Positions 62,376 through 64,000 of a DNA stretch of 64,000 nucleotides are shown in pieces (position 1 is the stretch's first letter; every line of letters begins with the position of its first letter). This stretch comes from UBA5448 sp045536965 (GTDB lineage: Bacteria > Bacillota > Clostridia > Oscillospirales > SIG627): contig JAZSON010000021.1 in assembly GCA_045536965.1 (NCBI GenBank), positions 62,001-126,000 on the forward strand, given 5' to 3'. The position numbers and the translations under genes were made by a program. The notes under the pieces were generated by a model. The model was given only the letters and a program-made list of their open reading frames with translations, had not been told where the DNA came from and searched no databases.

Positions 62376-63759
62376 AGAGTTCTTTTTTATCAGCGGAGAA
62401 CGCTGTGTTTGACGCGGAAGGCGCACCCGTCGTTTTCATTTTTAGAGTAAAAGCGAGAAGTAAGGTAAACACAGCGCCAACGGCCGAGGAAAAGAGCGGG
62501 GTGAGAAAGACACCGTCAAGCCCCATTGCGGGCGATAGAATGAACAAAAAGAGTATTGGGAATACAAGTGTACCGAAAATAGAGGTAAGCAAGGAACGAA
62601 TCGGTCTTTCCAGCGCGGTAAAGACGGAAGAAAAACACATATCTACCCATCCCGTCATATAAGAGAGAGAAAAGAGCTTCATACCACTGATACTGACCGC
62701 CAACAGTGTTGTCTCTTCGGGTTTGATAAAAAGAGGTGCAACATATTCACCTGCAAAATACATAAAGAAAAGGGAAGCCGCCGAAAGAATCACAGCGCCG
62801 AACAAGAGACGATAAATAATGGCTTTGATTTTATCCATCTGCCCCGCGCCATAGCAATAACTGATGGCAGGCTGTAAAGCATCACACATACCAAACACCA
62901 GCATACCGATGATGCTATCCACATACATGACAACCGAAAAGGCGGCAAGGCCTGTTGTGCCACCGTATTCCAGCAAAAAGAAATTAAAAACAATGCACAT
63001 GACCGACATGGAAATATTACTGAAAAATTCACTCGTTCCATTGGCAATTATGCGAAAGAAGACCGTGGCGGAAATCTTACTTCGGGTATAATACAAATCC
63101 ATTTTCTTACCACGAAAAATCCAAAGGGTAATGACAGAACCGATCGCCATGGCCAGGCAACTCGTAAACGCCGCCGCCCAAACACTCTGACCAAGGAAAA
63201 CAATGAGGATAACGTCCAGCAAAATATTAAAGGCTTGGGTGGAAATAGAAAGCCACATAGAAAGCTTCTCTTTTCCGCAAACACGCAAATAGTTATCGGT
63301 GGCAAAATAGAGGAAAGAGAGGGGGGCAAATAGAGCATAAATACGAATGTACGTTATGCCGTAAGAAACCGCTTGTTCGGTCGCGCCGGGTGCCAAAAGA
63401 CACACAAACCAATCGGCGAACAGAAAACCAACCAAACCAATCAGACAAGAGAGAATGAAAATGATTTTTATAGAATAACTAAAAACCGCGGATGCCTCTT
63501 CCCTTTTTTTCTCGCCAAGCAGTACCGATATACGCACCGAAGCGCCGGTTGCAATCATATTCGAAAAGCCGAAAACCATCATAATAACAGGCATAATCAA
63601 ATTGACAGCAGCGAGGGCATCCTCGCCGATAAAACGCCCTACAAACAGACCATCGGCTATTTGATACAGCGCGCCAAAGAGCATTGTAATCATGGATGGA
63701 ACGGCGCAACGAAAAAACAACTTGGTGGGCGGCGTTTTTTCAAAAATTTCAGAATTCAT
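62374..63759 (-). CDS. MATE-family efflux transporter
   Basis: 461 residues, 12 helices in two six-helix halves. TKLFFRCAVPSMITMLFGAL opens; IADGLFVGRFIGEDALAAVN is the family signature of the first half. GTSEFFSNISMSVMCIVFNF and YCYGAGQMDKIKAIIYR mark the second. Na+- or H+-driven exporter of cationic compounds, closest in look to the MepA group. GAGG precedes the ATG. Expression is likely controlled by the structured leader just upstream. Confidence 0.93.
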   Translation of the reverse strand: MNSEIFEKTPPTKLFFRCAVPSMITMLFGALYQIADGLFVGRFIGEDALAAVNLIMPVIMMVFGFSNMIATGASVRISVLLGEKKREEASAVFSYSIKIIFILSCLIGLVGFLFADWFVCLLAPGATEQAVSYGITYIRIYALFAPLSFLYFATDNYLRVCGKEKLSMWLSISTQAFNILLDVILIVFLGQSVWAAAFTSCLAMAIGSVITLWIFRGKKMDLYYTRSKISATVFFRIIANGTSEFFSNISMSVMCIVFNFFLLEYGGTTGLAAFSVVMYVDSIIGMLVFGMCDALQPAISYCYGAGQMDKIKAIIYRLLFGAVILSAASLFFMYFAGEYVAPLFIKPEETTLLAVSISGMKLFSLSYMTGWVDMCFSSVFTALERPIRSLLTSIFGTLVFPILFLFILSPAMGLDGVFLTPLFSSAVGAVFTLLLAFTLKMKTTGAPSASNTAFSADKKEL

Positions 63760-63770
63760 GCATACCTCAC

Positions 63771-63811
63771 AAAAAACAAAGCTCAGGCTATTGCGTACAA
63801 TAACCCGAGCT
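63771..63811 (-). terminator. leader terminator ahead of the MATE gene (expression platform)
   Basis: Minus-strand AGCTCGGGTTATTG / CAATAGCCTGAGCT, 14 pairs with two G-T wobbles and a TACG loop, then TTTGTTTTTT. It lies just before the ribosome site. CCGAG-TGAG-CTCGG (63804-63817) would compete for the 5' half, the arrangement of an antiterminator. Confidence 0.85.
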
Positions 63812-63868
63812 CACTCGGACACCTAATCCGGCACCTGAGCGCTACGGCGCCCTGCCTCCGGTGACATT
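63804..63868 (-). ncRNA. structured leader, probable guanidine-IV (mepA-type) riboswitch aptamer
   Basis: On the minus strand the leader can fold into nested stems: CACC..GGTG outermost, GGCA..TGCC inside, and GCGC-(CGTA)-GCGC at the tip. It is very GC-rich against an A/T-rich surround. It is followed by an antiterminator/terminator pair and a MATE gene, which is the known context of guanidine-IV riboswitches in clostridia. I judge the class from context and shape; I cannot verify the consensus base by base. Confidence 0.6.
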
Positions 63869-63878
63869 CTTTTTATTT

Positions 63879-63907
63879 ATTTTAACACATCACACGACTC
63901 TTTTCAA
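63879..63907 (-). promoter_or_regulatory. promoter of the riboswitch-MATE transcript
   Basis: Minus-strand TTGAAA, 17-base spacer and TAAAAT, a few bases before the structured leader. Beyond it (63908-64000) I see only A/T-rich sequence without a gene. Confidence 0.75.
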
Positions 63908-64000
63908 GTCTTTATATAAAAATATCAAAAATGATTTATTTCTCCAAATCAAGATGAAACAATTTTTTTGAAACATCCTGTTGCAAAGAAACCCCAAACA

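Overview
The window looks like chromosome of a Gram-positive, spore-gene-bearing Firmicute of the class Clostridia. It has moderate-to-low GC, strong AGGAGG-type ribosome binding sites, several near-consensus TTGACA-N17-TATAAT promoters, and the spoVB/mazG/rqcP/yabP/yabQ/divIC block familiar from Bacillus and clostridia. There is also a HemZ-type coproporphyrinogen dehydrogenase, lipoprotein signal peptides and a Wzx/Wzy surface polysaccharide locus. I see no rRNA, tRNA, CRISPR array, phage or insertion sequence.

Region 1 (1-3.4 kb): the end of an OmpR-type response regulator, its histidine kinase, a convergent BrkB/YihY membrane protein, and yajC.

Region 2 (3.4-17.7 kb): the most unusual part. 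It holds five intact, tandem, same-strand paralogs of 703-957 residues and one internally deleted remnant of a sixth. Each intact copy carries two similar right-handed beta-helix (pectate-lyase-like) lobes, an R-x-F/Y-YPD N-terminus and a VGKNIW C-terminus. Three are predicted lipoproteins; two have no export signal. I cannot name this family.

Region 3 (17.8-25 kb): thyA on the plus strand. On the minus strand are a Gfo/Idh/MocA oxidoreductase, the UPF0210/ACT-domain pair, and a large membrane-anchored surface protein with InlB-like repeats and a copper-amine-oxidase-N-like domain.

Region 4 (25-36.6 kb): a housekeeping operon (recJ, relA/spoT, dtd, hemZ, nucleoside kinase, spoVB-like flippase, mazG), a separately promoted HU gene, and then rqcP, yabP, yabQ and divIC.

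Region 5 (36.6-42 kb): a 44-residue small protein, a zinc-ribbon membrane protein, a TrhA/hemolysin-III protein, a polar amino-acid ABC transporter whose binding protein looks circularly permuted, a DUF1624-type membrane protein and a small membrane peptide.

Region 6 (42.1-62.2 kb): one 19-gene minus-strand polysaccharide operon behind a single strong promoter. In transcription order it encodes a DegT aminotransferase, an initiating sugar-phosphate transferase, four consecutive ATP-grasp proteins, a TRAP-like permease with a two-helix partner, glycosyltransferases, two hexapeptide acyltransferases, Wzy, Wzx, a GT-D protein and CapE. The ATP-grasp quartet suggests a repeat unit decorated through amide or ester bonds.

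Region 7 (62.3-64 kb): a MATE exporter behind a structured leader with its own promoter and intrinsic terminator, most likely a guanidine-IV (mepA-type) riboswitch.
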